The notes: generated by a model from the sequence alone, not told the origin. Shown: positions 35,654-45,001, numbered from the stretch's first letter. The stretch: 64,000 bases of DNA from Grimontia celer (GCF_900055185.1 NZ_FIZX01000002.1:1781125-1845124); one strand, 5' to 3'. Translations and numbers: made by a program.

Positions 35654-36151
35654 ATGACGACGATTAACAATGTACACGGCCGAATCAACAACCAACGTGC
35701 CAACTGGGTTTACACACTCGATAATATTGCGGACAACGCAGTGCGTTTCTCTATCGTTATCGTGCTGGCTTGGATTGGCGCCATGAAATTTACCGGCTAT
35801 GAGGCAGGAGCGATTCAAGGTCTTGTGGCATCAAGCCCACTGACGAGCTGGTTATACAGTGTATTCAGTCTGCAGGGCGCTTCTAACCTGATTGGCGCAG
35901 TGGAAATTGCTACAGCTGTTGCCCTGCTGTTGGCGCCGTTTCATCGCACTATTGCCATTATCGGTGCAGTAGGCGCGACAGTAACATTCGCTGTAACCAC
36001 CAGCTTCCTGTTTACTGCGCCGATTGCTGAAGCAAGCCTAGGTGGCTTCCCTGCAATCTCAGTCGTACCAGGACAATTCCTGCTGAAAGATATTGTTCTG
36101 TTGTCAGCAGCGGTTTCCCTGCTTGCAAAAGCGCTACTGCGTGATGAATAA
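35654..36151 (+). CDS. DUF417 family inner-membrane protein (RclC/YkgB-like)
   Basis: A 165-residue protein with four membrane helices. FSIVIVLAWIGAMKFTGYEA followed by IQGLVASSPLTSWLY is diagnostic of DUF417. E. coli RclC, of this family, is induced by reactive chlorine and aids survival. AAGGAGAAGCATC precedes the ATG, 41 bases after the glutaredoxin stop, so the two are one operon. A terminator follows. Confidence 0.87.
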   Translation: MTTINNVHGRINNQRANWVYTLDNIADNAVRFSIVIVLAWIGAMKFTGYEAGAIQGLVASSPLTSWLYSVFSLQGASNLIGAVEIATAVALLLAPFHRTIAIIGAVGATVTFAVTTSFLFTAPIAEASLGGFPAISVVPGQFLLKDIVLLSAAVSLLAKALLRDE

Positions 36152-36171
36152 AAAACAAAAACTGCTAAATG

Positions 36172-36200
36172 AAGATAGGCCTCAGGGTCTATCTTTTTTT
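36172..36200 (+). terminator. Intrinsic terminator of the grx-DUF417 operon
   Basis: AAGATAGGCC-TCAG-GGTCTATCTT with one mismatch, followed by TTTTT. Confidence 0.85.
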
Positions 36201-36515
36201 GTCATGCTTCACGCTTAACCATCGACGACATATGAACGTCATTTTGTTAAATCCTCTTTTAAATATTCTTCGCCCCTTTTCCGCCACAATTGATCACCAG
36301 TCTGCCCCCCTTTGAATCTCATCCTTTGCTGTAATGGCATTCACCAACTCAATTGATATCTCGCTTACCACCAAGGAAGCCCGATGATTAATGTCGAGCC
36401 TAATCAACTCGGAGAATAGACTCAGTGCCAACTAGCTCTGGTCGTTTGAACACGATCTTAGCGCTGAGCATTAAACAGTTAGCTTCCTTATTTCATACCA
36501 CTAGGAGATAACGTT
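36201..36515. other. Intergenic region, 315 bp, with creD-leader copy
   Basis: Contains copy A of the creD leader repeat and an 11-codon frame (MINVEPNQLGE) that starts at the place of the creD start and stops at once. Confidence 0.7.
36271..36389 (+). repeat. 119-bp imperfect direct repeat of the creD leader, copy A
   Basis: Matches 38465-38583 at equal length. Shared blocks include GCCACAATTGATCA, CAGTCTGCCC, AATGGCATTCAC, AATTGATAT and CTTACCACCAAGGAAGC, and both end in ATGATT. In copy A the ATG leads only to an 11-codon frame. Confidence 0.85.
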
Positions 36516-38282
36516 ATGCATCGACTTTCGAAATTGATTTTATTGTTCATCGTATTCATGTCTTTTAACGCTCAAGCAGCGCTTATCACAGTAAATACAG
36601 CCAATGGAGGTAGTGGAGGCAGCCAATGCAGCTTGGCCGATGCCATTGTTGCAGCGAACACGGGCAGCACTTCCGCTGGCTGTGCCGCTGGCACCAATGG
36701 CGGCGACGAAATTATCTTCACCAGCAATCTCTATAACAGCACGATTGCGCTAAGCGCAGACTTACCGCTGATCACAGATGACCTAACCATCACTGGCCCC
36801 ACAGGCGGTAATACGCTAACTATCAGCGGTGGCGATGCCTATTCAATTTTTGTTGTAGATGGGGTCAGACTGAATCTATCAAATCTGGAGTTAGTGCAGG
36901 GGTATGGCACAACTTCGAGTATCTTCGGGGCAAGCGGAGGGGCCATTGCCGCCCTATCCGGGGCTATTGTCACCGCCACTGATAGTAAACTCCTCAACAA
37001 TGTTGCCCAGGGAAGTGGAGGAGCCGTTCATGCTGAATCATCTTCCACCGTCCACCTGTCAAACTGCCTCATTTCAAACAATTCAGCCAACTATGGCGGC
37101 GCTATTTATGCCCATCAAGGCGCTCAGATAGAGATAGCTGACTGTACCTTTACGGGCAACAGTGCATCCACGGTAAGCACCGCTTTTGGTGGTGCAATTG
37201 CCGCCTTTGGCTGGTCATCACCTACCGGTATAAACATCCGGAACAGTCATTTTTCTAACAACTCCACAGTAGGTTATGGCGGCGCTTTTTTTGCCGGTCC
37301 AGGCGTGGAAGCCAACGTGATCGACAGTGTGTTTGAAGGTAACGTTGCTCACACTGGAGGGGCGATTCGGATTCAAGCGGGATCCTCACAATTTACGTCG
37401 TTAAACGTTGCCCGCAGTGAATTCTCAAATAACCATGCATGGGTTTATGCTGCGGCGGTTTACACAGAGGGTAATGTCGCTTTCGATGCGATAAATAGTA
37501 CCTTTTCAAACAACCATGCCGGCGTTGAAGGTGGTGCCTTTTTCTTTTACTCAGGTACGGTCAATCTGAACTCGATCATGGCTTCAGGCAACCACTCCTC
37601 TAGTGGGGGGGTGATGAGCGCTAGGGGGAGCTCTGTGTTCCCTAGCATCATCAAACTCACCAGAAGTTTCTTTTCGGAAAACAGTGCCAATATCGGTGGG
37701 GCAGTCGTTGCTAAATACAATGCACACATCATAGTCAGCGAAAGTACTCTATCCGCTAACAGTGCAAGTATTCATGGTGGCGCAATCAAATCTGACATGA
37801 GCATTGTTGAACTAACCAACAGCACGCTCTCTGGCAATCACTCTGGCATTGGAGGCGGGGCCTTTTATGCCAATAACAGCTCTGCGGTAAAAATAGACAA
37901 CAGTACGTTTGCCGAGAATGACGGCGGCTCACTGTTTTCGTTTAATTCTACAGGCAGTGTATTGAGAAATACGGTTTTGGCTGGAGGCCATTGCGATTTG
38001 GATGCCAGCAGTAACGTCACACTGAACGGCGGTGTTCACATTGACGATGGAACGTGTAACGCGACACTGGTTGGCCCTTCTCAGTTAGCCCCGCTGAATT
38101 ACAATGGTAGTGGCCCTATTCCCACTCATATGCCAATTCCGGGTAGCCCACTCGTTGATCTTGGAGTTGGAGGAGCCGCGAGTAACCCGATAACAGACCA
38201 GCGCGGACACCCTCGTATTGTGGGAATAGAAGTAGATATCGGTGCGGTAGAACTGCCAGACCCCGCTGATATTTTTAACTGA
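36516..38282 (+). CDS. Secreted right-handed beta-helix protein (Chlamydia Pmp-like repeats)
   Basis: A 588-residue exported protein (signal about 1-21, NAQA cleavage). The N-terminal block CSLADAIVAANTGSTSAGC is the CSLREA-type opener, and residues about 90-500 consist of about 15 parallel beta-helix turns with repeated GGAI/GGAF and NNSA/GNS motifs (for example YGGAIYAHQGA, CTFTGNSAST). It ends ITDQRGHPRIVGIEVDIGAV, the choice-of-anchor Q element. There is no barrel, LPxTG or sorting domain after it, so how it is held on the surface is not evident. Adhesion or polysaccharide binding is likely. TAGGAGATAACGTT precedes the ATG. Confidence 0.82.
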   Translation: MHRLSKLILLFIVFMSFNAQAALITVNTANGGSGGSQCSLADAIVAANTGSTSAGCAAGTNGGDEIIFTSNLYNSTIALSADLPLITDDLTITGPTGGNTLTISGGDAYSIFVVDGVRLNLSNLELVQGYGTTSSIFGASGGAIAALSGAIVTATDSKLLNNVAQGSGGAVHAESSSTVHLSNCLISNNSANYGGAIYAHQGAQIEIADCTFTGNSASTVSTAFGGAIAAFGWSSPTGINIRNSHFSNNSTVGYGGAFFAGPGVEANVIDSVFEGNVAHTGGAIRIQAGSSQFTSLNVARSEFSNNHAWVYAAAVYTEGNVAFDAINSTFSNNHAGVEGGAFFFYSGTVNLNSIMASGNHSSSGGVMSARGSSVFPSIIKLTRSFFSENSANIGGAVVAKYNAHIIVSESTLSANSASIHGGAIKSDMSIVELTNSTLSGNHSGIGGGAFYANNSSAVKIDNSTFAENDGGSLFSFNSTGSVLRNTVLAGGHCDLDASSNVTLNGGVHIDDGTCNATLVGPSQLAPLNYNGSGPIPTHMPIPGSPLVDLGVGGAASNPITDQRGHPRIVGIEVDIGAVELPDPADIFN

Positions 38283-38367
38283 TCCACACTCAGATCTGAT
38301 AAACACCTACTCTCACTATATCTACCGTCATTTAATTCCCACTCAGATTTAAATGACGAAAGTCGAA

Positions 38368-38406
38368 GGAGAAAAAGCCACCTTTTCACGAGGTAGTTTT
38401 TTCTCC
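38368..38406 (+). terminator. Hairpin downstream of the beta-helix gene
   Basis: GGAGAAAAAGCCACC pairs with GGTAGTTTTTTCTCC (two G-U pairs in RNA), 86 bases after the stop. The T run lies in the stem, so it is an atypical terminator. Confidence 0.45.
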
Positions 38407-38464
38407 TCTGTTGAGACTGAATTCTTCCAGTTACCTCTTGCCTTAAACTAATCCCCCTTCGCAT

Positions 38465-38583
38465 CGCCCTTTTTTCGCCACAATTGATCATCAGTCTGCC
38501 CTCCTGTGAGTGACTTCCTTTGGTTTAATGGCATTCACTAAACCAATTGATATTTCACTTACCACCAAGGAAGCATCATGATT
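38465..38583 (+). repeat. 119-bp imperfect direct repeat of the creD leader, copy B
   Basis: The functional leader of creD. It includes two TTCAC elements (38534-38538 and 38554-38558), the half-site of CreB-type operators, though spaced 20 rather than 11 bases start to start, so regulation by CreB is uncertain. Confidence 0.8.
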
Positions 38584-40029
38584 GAATTCTTTGCAGGGAT
38601 AGTCATCCTCATCATCGTTGCCGTATTCGGCTTTGGCGCATTTGCGCTTATCAAGGGTGGATTGGCCCGCTTCGGCGGCAATATCGAAAGCCCCGTGTTC
38701 AAAGCAAAAAGCTCACTGTTTCTAAAAGGCGTGTTAGCCGCTGTGCTCTGCGTGCTGATTATCGCACCGCTGGCAATGGTGCAAGACATGGCCTGGGAAC
38801 GCGAGAGCCTGTATCGCGATGTCGTCCATGAAATTGGCGAATCTTGGGGCAGCGAACAGCTGCTGGCTGGCCCGGTACTGGCAATACCCTATAGCTACGT
38901 GGTCATCACCGAGGAAACTAACGACGACGGTGAACGAAAAGAGCGCCGAACCGTGATGCAAGATGAGTTGATCATTTTACCAAAAGACCTCGATATCAAG
39001 GCACAACTGAACCACGATTTCCGCGACCGTGGCATTTACCACTCCCTTGTTTACCAAAGCACCATTGAAGGTAAAGCCCAGTTTGATTTCGAGGTGCCAA
39101 CTATCAACAACGTTGAACACATCTATTTTGATGCTGCACGTTTGGTGTTCGGGCTTTCAGCCAACAAAGCCATTGATGGCGTTGATGTGTTTACTGTGAC
39201 AGGTGAGGGGCTCGAACCTCAAGCCAACCTGATGTCTGGTACTGGCGTCACCACCGAAGCACTGAGAAGAGGCTTTCACCGTCCAATAGCACTATCAGAA
39301 AATCCGGTCCCTTTTTCATTGAATTTCAAAATCCGCCTTCGCGGTTCGCAAGGCATTGGGTTCCTTCCTCTTGGGGAAACATCGACCTTTGCTCTGACCA
39401 CAGACTGGCCGCACCCAAGCTTCAGCGGTATGTTGCCAACAGAGAGAAATATCTCAGATACTGGCTTTTCGGCATTGTGGGAAATCAGTCATCTGAGCCG
39501 CAACTATCCTCAGATCTTTGTGGAAAGCCGCGGTGCTAATCTGGTCGAAGCGCAAGCACACACCCAGCTCTTCGAACCTGTGACCCACTACGGAAAGGTC
39601 GAGCGTTCACTGAAGTACGGTCTTCTGTTCGTCGCGCTGACCTTTATTGTTTTGCTGATGTTCGAGCTCAGTCAGGGACACAGCCTTTCAGTGCTGCAAT
39701 ATGTGATGGTCGGTGCCGCGATGACACTGTTCTATCTTGTGTTGCTTGCGTTGTCCGAGCATCTGAGCTTCACCATGGCATACATTGCAGCCGCTGTAAT
39801 GCCGATAGTCAGTATCCCTGCATACGTGGGAAGCGCGACAGGGAATCGCAATGCTGGGCTGATCATGCTCTCAATGCTGCTGGGTTTGTACACCCTTCTC
39901 TACTCCATTCTCCGTCTTGAAGATTATGCCCTCCTGATGGGAAGTGGCTTATTGGTTGCAGTGCTTCTGACGCTGATGTATCTCACCAGAAGGCAGGCCA
40001 ACAAAGCAGAACAAGTGGCCGAGGAGTAA
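38578..40029 (+). CDS. creD: CreD-family inner-membrane protein
   Basis: A 483-residue protein of the CreD/CET family. It has an N-terminal helix, a second at about residue 57-75, a large periplasmic domain (about 80-345; WGSEQLLAGPVLAIPYSYVV is the family signature), and five to six helices at the C-terminus (KYGLLFVALTFIVLLMFELS, LLALSEHLSFTMAY). CreD is tied to envelope integrity and beta-lactam or colicin response, normally under the CreBC system. No creB or creC lies here. ACCAAGGAAGCATC precedes the ATG. Confidence 0.9.
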   Translation: MIEFFAGIVILIIVAVFGFGAFALIKGGLARFGGNIESPVFKAKSSLFLKGVLAAVLCVLIIAPLAMVQDMAWERESLYRDVVHEIGESWGSEQLLAGPVLAIPYSYVVITEETNDDGERKERRTVMQDELIILPKDLDIKAQLNHDFRDRGIYHSLVYQSTIEGKAQFDFEVPTINNVEHIYFDAARLVFGLSANKAIDGVDVFTVTGEGLEPQANLMSGTGVTTEALRRGFHRPIALSENPVPFSLNFKIRLRGSQGIGFLPLGETSTFALTTDWPHPSFSGMLPTERNISDTGFSALWEISHLSRNYPQIFVESRGANLVEAQAHTQLFEPVTHYGKVERSLKYGLLFVALTFIVLLMFELSQGHSLSVLQYVMVGAAMTLFYLVLLALSEHLSFTMAYIAAAVMPIVSIPAYVGSATGNRNAGLIMLSMLLGLYTLLYSILRLEDYALLMGSGLLVAVLLTLMYLTRRQANKAEQVAEE

Positions 40030-40045
40030 TTATCCTAGTGGGAAA

Positions 40046-40074
40046 AGAAAGGCGCTTTTCAGCGCCTTTCTTTT
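40046..40074. terminator. Bidirectional intrinsic terminator
   Basis: AAAGGCGC-TTTTCA-GCGCCTTT with A and T flanks. The facing HAD gene stops within the loop. Confidence 0.85.
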
Positions 40075-40808
40075 GCAGATGTTGCTGTGCTCTTACCCCG
40101 CCTTGATCTTGCCTTCGTGGCTCGTGGTTTATCGTCCTGCAGGTAAGTGGGGAAGTCAGCCAGAGAATCCAAAACCGCATCAGGTGCAGCGTAGCGAATG
40201 TCCACACCGTAGTTGTATCCATAGCTGACACATACTGCGCCACAACCTGCTGCTCTAGCCGCATTCACATCATTCACACTGCCACCGACCATCACGAGTT
40301 GATCAGGGTTAACCTGCAACAGCAAAGCCGCTTCCAACAAACCGTCAGGTGAAGGTTTGGGCTCTTGCAATGCATCTCGACCTAGCACCAGGGCAAAGTG
40401 ATGTCGAATCCCGAGTTGGGTAAGTAAGTCATTAGCCAATGACGTTGCCTGATTGGTGACGACCACCATCGGCACTTTCTTTTTTGTTAGTTGACGCAAA
40501 CACACCTCTACGCCCGGGTAGAGCTCTGCGCTGGCATGATTGCGGCGTTGATATGCTTTAAGGAATAACGCGCTCCCTAACCGGAATACCGGATCAGGCA
40601 CCGAGCCATCTATTTTTCGCGAAAGAATACGGTGAATCAGTTTGTCTGAACCATCGCCCAGCCAGTCGCTGACATGTTCAACATTCAGACTGGGAAGTTT
40701 TAGGTCGGCGAGCATTTCTTCCGCAGCATAGCGCACATCCGCCGCCGTGTTCACCAAAGTACCATCTAATTCAAAAACGACTGCTTTTACCTCTGTTGCT
40801 GGCAACAT
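40059..40808 (-). CDS. HAD-superfamily protein (Gph-like) without nucleophile
   Basis: A 249-residue protein like phosphoglycolate phosphatase over its length. Motif I reads VVFELDGTLV: the nucleophile Asp is Glu13 (GAA at DNA level), while the acid/base Asp15 is kept. Motif II VVVTNQA and motif III Lys151 (EPKPSPDG) are present. Motif IV reads VGGSVNDVNAA instead of VGDSxxD, so one Mg-binding Asp is also Gly. I infer that it lacks normal phosphatase activity. The C-terminus is a basic tail (KARSRRGKSTATSAKERR). Single gene. Confidence 0.82.
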   Translation of the reverse strand: MLPATEVKAVVFELDGTLVNTAADVRYAAEEMLADLKLPSLNVEHVSDWLGDGSDKLIHRILSRKIDGSVPDPVFRLGSALFLKAYQRRNHASAELYPGVEVCLRQLTKKKVPMVVVTNQATSLANDLLTQLGIRHHFALVLGRDALQEPKPSPDGLLEAALLLQVNPDQLVMVGGSVNDVNAARAAGCGAVCVSYGYNYGVDIRYAAPDAVLDSLADFPTYLQDDKPRATKARSRRGKSTATSAKERR

Positions 40809-41223
40809 AGGTCACTCCATGTTTTTCTTATGATGAGGATCCGGCCTGCAGATCCCAGAGTTCGCCAGAGCCACTTCTGGCGCGCGTTTTTGGTGTCAGA
40901 CCTTTCAGTTCTGTAAAGGCGGGGAATATCGAAAATGCACTGTCTTTGTCCGCTAACCCTGACGACGTTTGACTACAAATTTGAAGGCGGCAGTCCGTAA
41001 GAAATGACGTCGTATTTCTAATTTAGCAGAGTCGTGGGAAAAGCAAACGGGACTGCTTTTCCGTACGTTGTCTATGTCTTTGATCTTTGACCTTACAGGA
41101 TAAAAAACCAGTCTATCTTTCTGTTTTAATGAGAGATTAAATTTTCAAAAAATCTTCACTTTGTCTCATTTCAGCGCACAATCAAGAGGGCCGTCGTATA
41201 GGATCTCGTATTGCTAGGGTTGA
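40809..41223. other. Non-coding region, 415 bp
   Basis: Promoter side of the HAD gene and a stretch without gene or repeat. Confidence 0.5.
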
Positions 41224-41250
41224 ACAAAAAAGAGGCCTGAAATACAGGCC
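41224..41250 (-). terminator. Intrinsic terminator (minus strand)
   Basis: GGCCTG-AAATA-CAGGCC with a T run (complement of AAAAAA at 41225-41230); about 50 bases after the next gene's stop. Confidence 0.78.
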
Positions 41251-41300
41251 CAAGATAGAAGACAAAAAGAGAAACAATGGCAGTGGACTAAGAGAGAAAT

Positions 41301-41642
41301 CTATTTTCGAAGTGGCGTCACCCTCGTGTTGTCTCTATCAGGAGGGAGGGCCTCAACGTCGTTAAGCTGACTCGAAGACTTGTTGGCCTGTTCTGCATAG
41401 ATATCACCAACATCTTTCCAATAGGTATCGCTGAGAGAAACCATGTAGTAGCGATTGTTTTTAATGTCGGCGATGAGGGCGCGTCCAAAGTTCATCAACT
41501 CACAGTGAACATCATGGATGAACTCGCTCCTCACTGACTGACGACTAGTGAGCTCAGTAATATCATTTCGCGTGAGCCAGACATCAGAATGTGTGTCGAA
41601 GCGTTCCATTAACCAAGCCGCAAACTCCTTGGCACTTTTCAT
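41301..41642 (-). CDS. Small protein of unknown function
   Basis: A 113-residue soluble protein that begins MKSAKEFAAWLMERFDTHSD. It is helical in the first 60 residues, with a NRYYMVSLSD strand and a polar, proline-containing tail. No signal. AAGGAGGACACC is an excellent ribosome site and a minus-strand terminator follows, so the gene is real. I do not recognise the family. Confidence 0.65.
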   Translation of the reverse strand: MKSAKEFAAWLMERFDTHSDVWLTRNDITELTSRQSVRSEFIHDVHCELMNFGRALIADIKNNRYYMVSLSDTYWKDVGDIYAEQANKSSSQLNDVEALPPDRDNTRVTPLRK

Positions 41643-41889
41643 GGTGTCCTCCTTAAAATCAAGGAATTACACTTCCACCTATTTGAAGTGGCATGTCTAA
41701 AGCCTAATTTGATCTTCATCACATCATGTATCGTTTATGCAACTTCACTTATAAAGTTTCACGACATTCTCGTAATTGCTTGATTAGGAAGCGCTAACGC
41801 GTATCGGTCATTTTCATTCAGCTCTTCTCGCTTGATATCATTCACCGTTCACGTAAACTACTTCGCCTTTTTGACGCTGGAGATCTCCG

Positions 41890-43242
41890 ATGTTTATCGG
41901 CTTCGACTATGGAACAGCTAACTGTTCTGTCGCCATGATGGAAAACGGCACACCGCGCCTGTTACCCCTTGAAGGCAATAGCCCATTTATTCCGTCCACC
42001 CTCTGCGCACCTACCCGTGAAGCAGTGAGTGAATACCTTTGGCGTCACTTCAACATCAAACCCACCGATCAGGTCGGCGAGCAACTCCTGCGCCGTGCGG
42101 TCAGTTTTAACCGTGAAGAAGGCATTGATGTTGAGCCGGGTGATCTCCGCTTTGGCCGAGCAGCTCTCGACACTTACCTCGAGGATCCTGAAGAGGTTTA
42201 CTACGTTAAATCTCCAAAATCTTTCCTTGGTGCCACCGGACTGCGCGATGTGCAAATCAGCTTCTTTGAAGATCTGGTCTGCGCCATGATGGCGAACATT
42301 AAACAACAAGCCGAAGCTGAAACTCAGCAGGATATCTTGCAGACCGTTATCGGTCGGCCGGTCAACTTCCAGGGTATCGGTGGCGATAAAGCCAACGAGC
42401 AAGCTGAATCTATTCTGACCCGTGCTGCAAAACGCGCAGGCTTTAAAGACATCATTTTTCAGTTTGAACCGGTCGCCGCTGGCCTTGAATACGAAAGTAC
42501 GCTGGAAAAAGACAGTACTGTACTGGTTGTGGATATCGGTGGTGGTACAACGGACTGCAGTTTGATTGAGATGGGGCCGAGCTGGCGAAATAAAGAAGAC
42601 CGTCGTGCTTCATTGTTAGCGCATTCTGGTTGTCGAGTAGGCGGTAACGATCTGGATATTCATCTTGCATTCGAACAGCTGATGCCGATGTTTGGTAAAG
42701 ACTCGACCCTACAGCGTGGTATTGCGATGCCTGTGACCCAGTTCTGGAACCCGATTGCTATAAACAATGTGGTTGCGCAATCTGATTTTTATGCGTCGGC
42801 AAACCGCGCCGTATTGGAGCAACTGATGCGTGATGCCAGCGAGCCGGAGAAAATTGCCCGCCTGCTGCGCGTTCACCGTGAAACACTGGGTTATCAGATT
42901 GTCCGCTGCGCTGAAGAGCTGAAAATCAGCCTATCTGAGCGCGACAACGCACACATTGACCTACCGATTGTTCAGGAAGTTCTGAGCGCGAATGTGACAT
43001 CACAACAGTTAGCCGATGCCATTGCCAATCCAGTGGCCAAAGTCAGTGAACTGGTTAACGAAGCGCTGGCACAATCCGCAACCAAACCGGACGCTATTTT
43101 TATGACTGGCGGCAGCGCACGTTCACCTATCTTGCGCGCCTTGCTGGAAAGCACTCTACCAGGTGTGCCTATCGTTGCCGGCGACTTCTTTGGCTCAGTC
43201 ACCTCTGGCCTGGCACGTTACGCCGAAAAGTCGTTCCGTTGA
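41890..43242 (+). CDS. yegD: Hsp70-family protein YegD
   Basis: A 450-residue actin-fold ATPase, shorter than DnaK because it lacks the substrate-binding lid. FIGFDYGTANCSVAMMENG is the phosphate-1 loop, VLVVDIGGGTTDCSLIEMG phosphate-2, and IFMTGGSARSPILRALLE the adenosine motif. YegD-type proteins are DnaK-like putative chaperones of unknown client. GGAGATCTCCG precedes the ATG. Single gene. Confidence 0.9.
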   Translation: MFIGFDYGTANCSVAMMENGTPRLLPLEGNSPFIPSTLCAPTREAVSEYLWRHFNIKPTDQVGEQLLRRAVSFNREEGIDVEPGDLRFGRAALDTYLEDPEEVYYVKSPKSFLGATGLRDVQISFFEDLVCAMMANIKQQAEAETQQDILQTVIGRPVNFQGIGGDKANEQAESILTRAAKRAGFKDIIFQFEPVAAGLEYESTLEKDSTVLVVDIGGGTTDCSLIEMGPSWRNKEDRRASLLAHSGCRVGGNDLDIHLAFEQLMPMFGKDSTLQRGIAMPVTQFWNPIAINNVVAQSDFYASANRAVLEQLMRDASEPEKIARLLRVHRETLGYQIVRCAEELKISLSERDNAHIDLPIVQEVLSANVTSQQLADAIANPVAKVSELVNEALAQSATKPDAIFMTGGSARSPILRALLESTLPGVPIVAGDFFGSVTSGLARYAEKSFR

Positions 43243-43255
43243 ACTTTTACTGATA

Positions 43256-43282
43256 ACAAAAAGGGTCGGCATGCCGACCCTT
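43256..43282 (-). terminator. Intrinsic terminator between convergent genes
   Basis: A perfect palindrome AAGGGTCGGCATGCCGACCC with a T run on the minus strand, so it mainly serves the lipoprotein gene. Confidence 0.8.
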
Positions 43283-43316
43283 GTCTCACTGTGTCTTTTC
43301 CCACGGTGTCTTTCGC

Positions 43317-44393
43317 CTATTCTTTGGCTTCCAGTCCCCAAGGTGCATTGGATACGACACGACTGTCCTGCCCGGCCATTGGCACTGCATTCGCACCCTG
43401 CCAATCCAGCAACATAATAGCCAGAACATTACGGTGTTCCCCCTTGGCCAAGTCTGTACTGCCGGTAACGGATGGCACCATGCCTTCATCACGGTTAATC
43501 GCTTCCTGAATAATGTCCTGACTACGAGCAACAATAGGATCATCATCAAGCCCTGCCAGCAGGAAAGTAATACCGATTTCTGCAATCACATCTTCTTTTG
43601 AACGTGCTGCAATCTCATCGAAATTGTCGCGGAAGTAATCGTAAATCCACTGGAAGTCCGCTTCGTTGACGGGCTTTCTGTAGTACTCAGAGGCGGCCAG
43701 AATGATGTGTGTCATCCCATAAAGTTTGTTGTTGAATTGCTGAGTTGTAAGGTTCACGTCCTGACTATCAGGATAGGTATCACGGAAGGCTTTATCGAAT
43801 GCTGCCGTATGGTCCTGCTCGCCAAGTTGCTTCAACCAGTAAACCTGATTGGCAAGCTGCGCTGCCCATGCTCGGATCATCTGAGGATTCGTCGCGTATT
43901 CACTGAAATCATACCAGCTCAGGATTTCGTGCAGCCTTTCGTCATCAATGTGTTCAAGACCATATTCATTGGCGCGAGCCATGCTGCTAATCAAGCCGGC
44001 CCCCAGAACCAGATACTCTTCCCGACCTTGCGCAGCCGCATGACGCAGCGCATCTCGCTCGGAGTCACCAGAGTCATACACTTTCAGTCTAACTTTACCC
44101 AGCTTCACCACATCTTCTTTGTTGTGAATGGTCGCTGCATATTCATTGAGACGATCAGCCACACGCGCCATGTCCGTCCAAACCGCAGCTTTGTATTTGT
44201 CGTCCTGAGTCTGGCGGTACATACGCAAACCATAATGTCCCAATTGGTAGGCTGACAGTTCCGCCAAATTGGTGTCGTACGTATTCTTGATGACTGCTGC
44301 ATCTTGCTTTTCCGTTGAAGGTTGTGCACATCCAGTCAGCAAAAGGGCAGCGGTTAACATACCTACAGCGACCCTAGTCATTCGTCTTTTCAA
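43317..44393 (-). CDS. Lipoprotein, DUF3541-like
   Basis: A 358-residue protein with a lipoprotein signal (lipobox LLTGC, Cys22 as lipidation site). The mature part is all helical, with repeated pairs of helices (ELSAYQLGHYGLRMYRQTQ, WTDMARVADRLNEYAAT, LYGMTHIILAASEYYRKP), like an alpha/alpha toroid. I associate it with DUF3541, a Vibrio family without known function. The residue after the Cys is Ala, which favours sorting to the outer membrane. Single gene. Confidence 0.72.
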   Translation of the reverse strand: MKRRMTRVAVGMLTAALLLTGCAQPSTEKQDAAVIKNTYDTNLAELSAYQLGHYGLRMYRQTQDDKYKAAVWTDMARVADRLNEYAATIHNKEDVVKLGKVRLKVYDSGDSERDALRHAAAQGREEYLVLGAGLISSMARANEYGLEHIDDERLHEILSWYDFSEYATNPQMIRAWAAQLANQVYWLKQLGEQDHTAAFDKAFRDTYPDSQDVNLTTQQFNNKLYGMTHIILAASEYYRKPVNEADFQWIYDYFRDNFDEIAARSKEDVIAEIGITFLLAGLDDDPIVARSQDIIQEAINRDEGMVPSVTGSTDLAKGEHRNVLAIMLLDWQGANAVPMAGQDSRVVSNAPWGLEAKE

Positions 44394-44689
44394 TTCGGCT
44401 TCTCTCGGTTCTGGTCATATGCGTTCTCCGGTTTTGAACACATACACTCTGGCACAGTGAACTTGTTTCGCGCTCAAGCTATCGCAGCTGTGTCATTAAA
44501 CAAACAGGACTGTGCAAAGTTTTCTGACAAACCATTATTTGAACACTGGCAAACGGTTTGGAAGTATGCTGTAAACCAAGCGGCCGGAGGCGCTGAGCAA
44601 AGTCGATTCGCTGCTAGGGGCTGTTGAGATGAAATCGAAGGTTTGGAAGCACGTAGCTTGAACAAGAGAGCTGGGAAGAAGGAAGAAAC

Positions 44690-44735
44690 CACCCACCTGA
44701 ACCTATTTTCGTAGGGAGAAATGTTCAGGTGGGTG
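44690..44735. repeat. 13-bp inverted repeat with inner stem
   Basis: CACCCACCTGAAC (44690-44702) and GTTCAGGTGGGTG (44723-44735), with an inner CCTA/TAGG. There is no U-run; it may be a dispersed element or the end of a small RNA. Confidence 0.6.
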
Positions 44736-45001
44736 TTCGCCAAGTATTGACGAAACCTCTCCAGTGCACCAAAGGACAACAACCAGTGACAAGAGAGTCA
44801 TCAGCAAACAAAAGGCAGTGGATAGCTGATAGTTAAAAAGCACCTCAACGCATTCCGCTATTGAGATAGACATCATTTATGACACAAATTAAGTTGATTT
44901 GGAGCTCAGAGAACCCTTAGTGCGGCGCACATCTACGTTGAGACAGTTTTCGCTTATTCCACTGCGACATCTTTCACATTATCTTTCTTAGATGATTAGT
45001 T

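Noticed and set aside
38534..38558. Canonical CreB operator before creD
   Set aside because: Two TTCAC elements are present, but their spacing is 20 bases rather than the 11 of the known tag, so I only note them.
44474..44782. 102-codon minus-strand frame in the large gap
   Set aside because: No ribosome site or family; it runs through the 13-bp inverted repeat and has the Pro/Ser-rich, low-complexity look of translated non-coding DNA.
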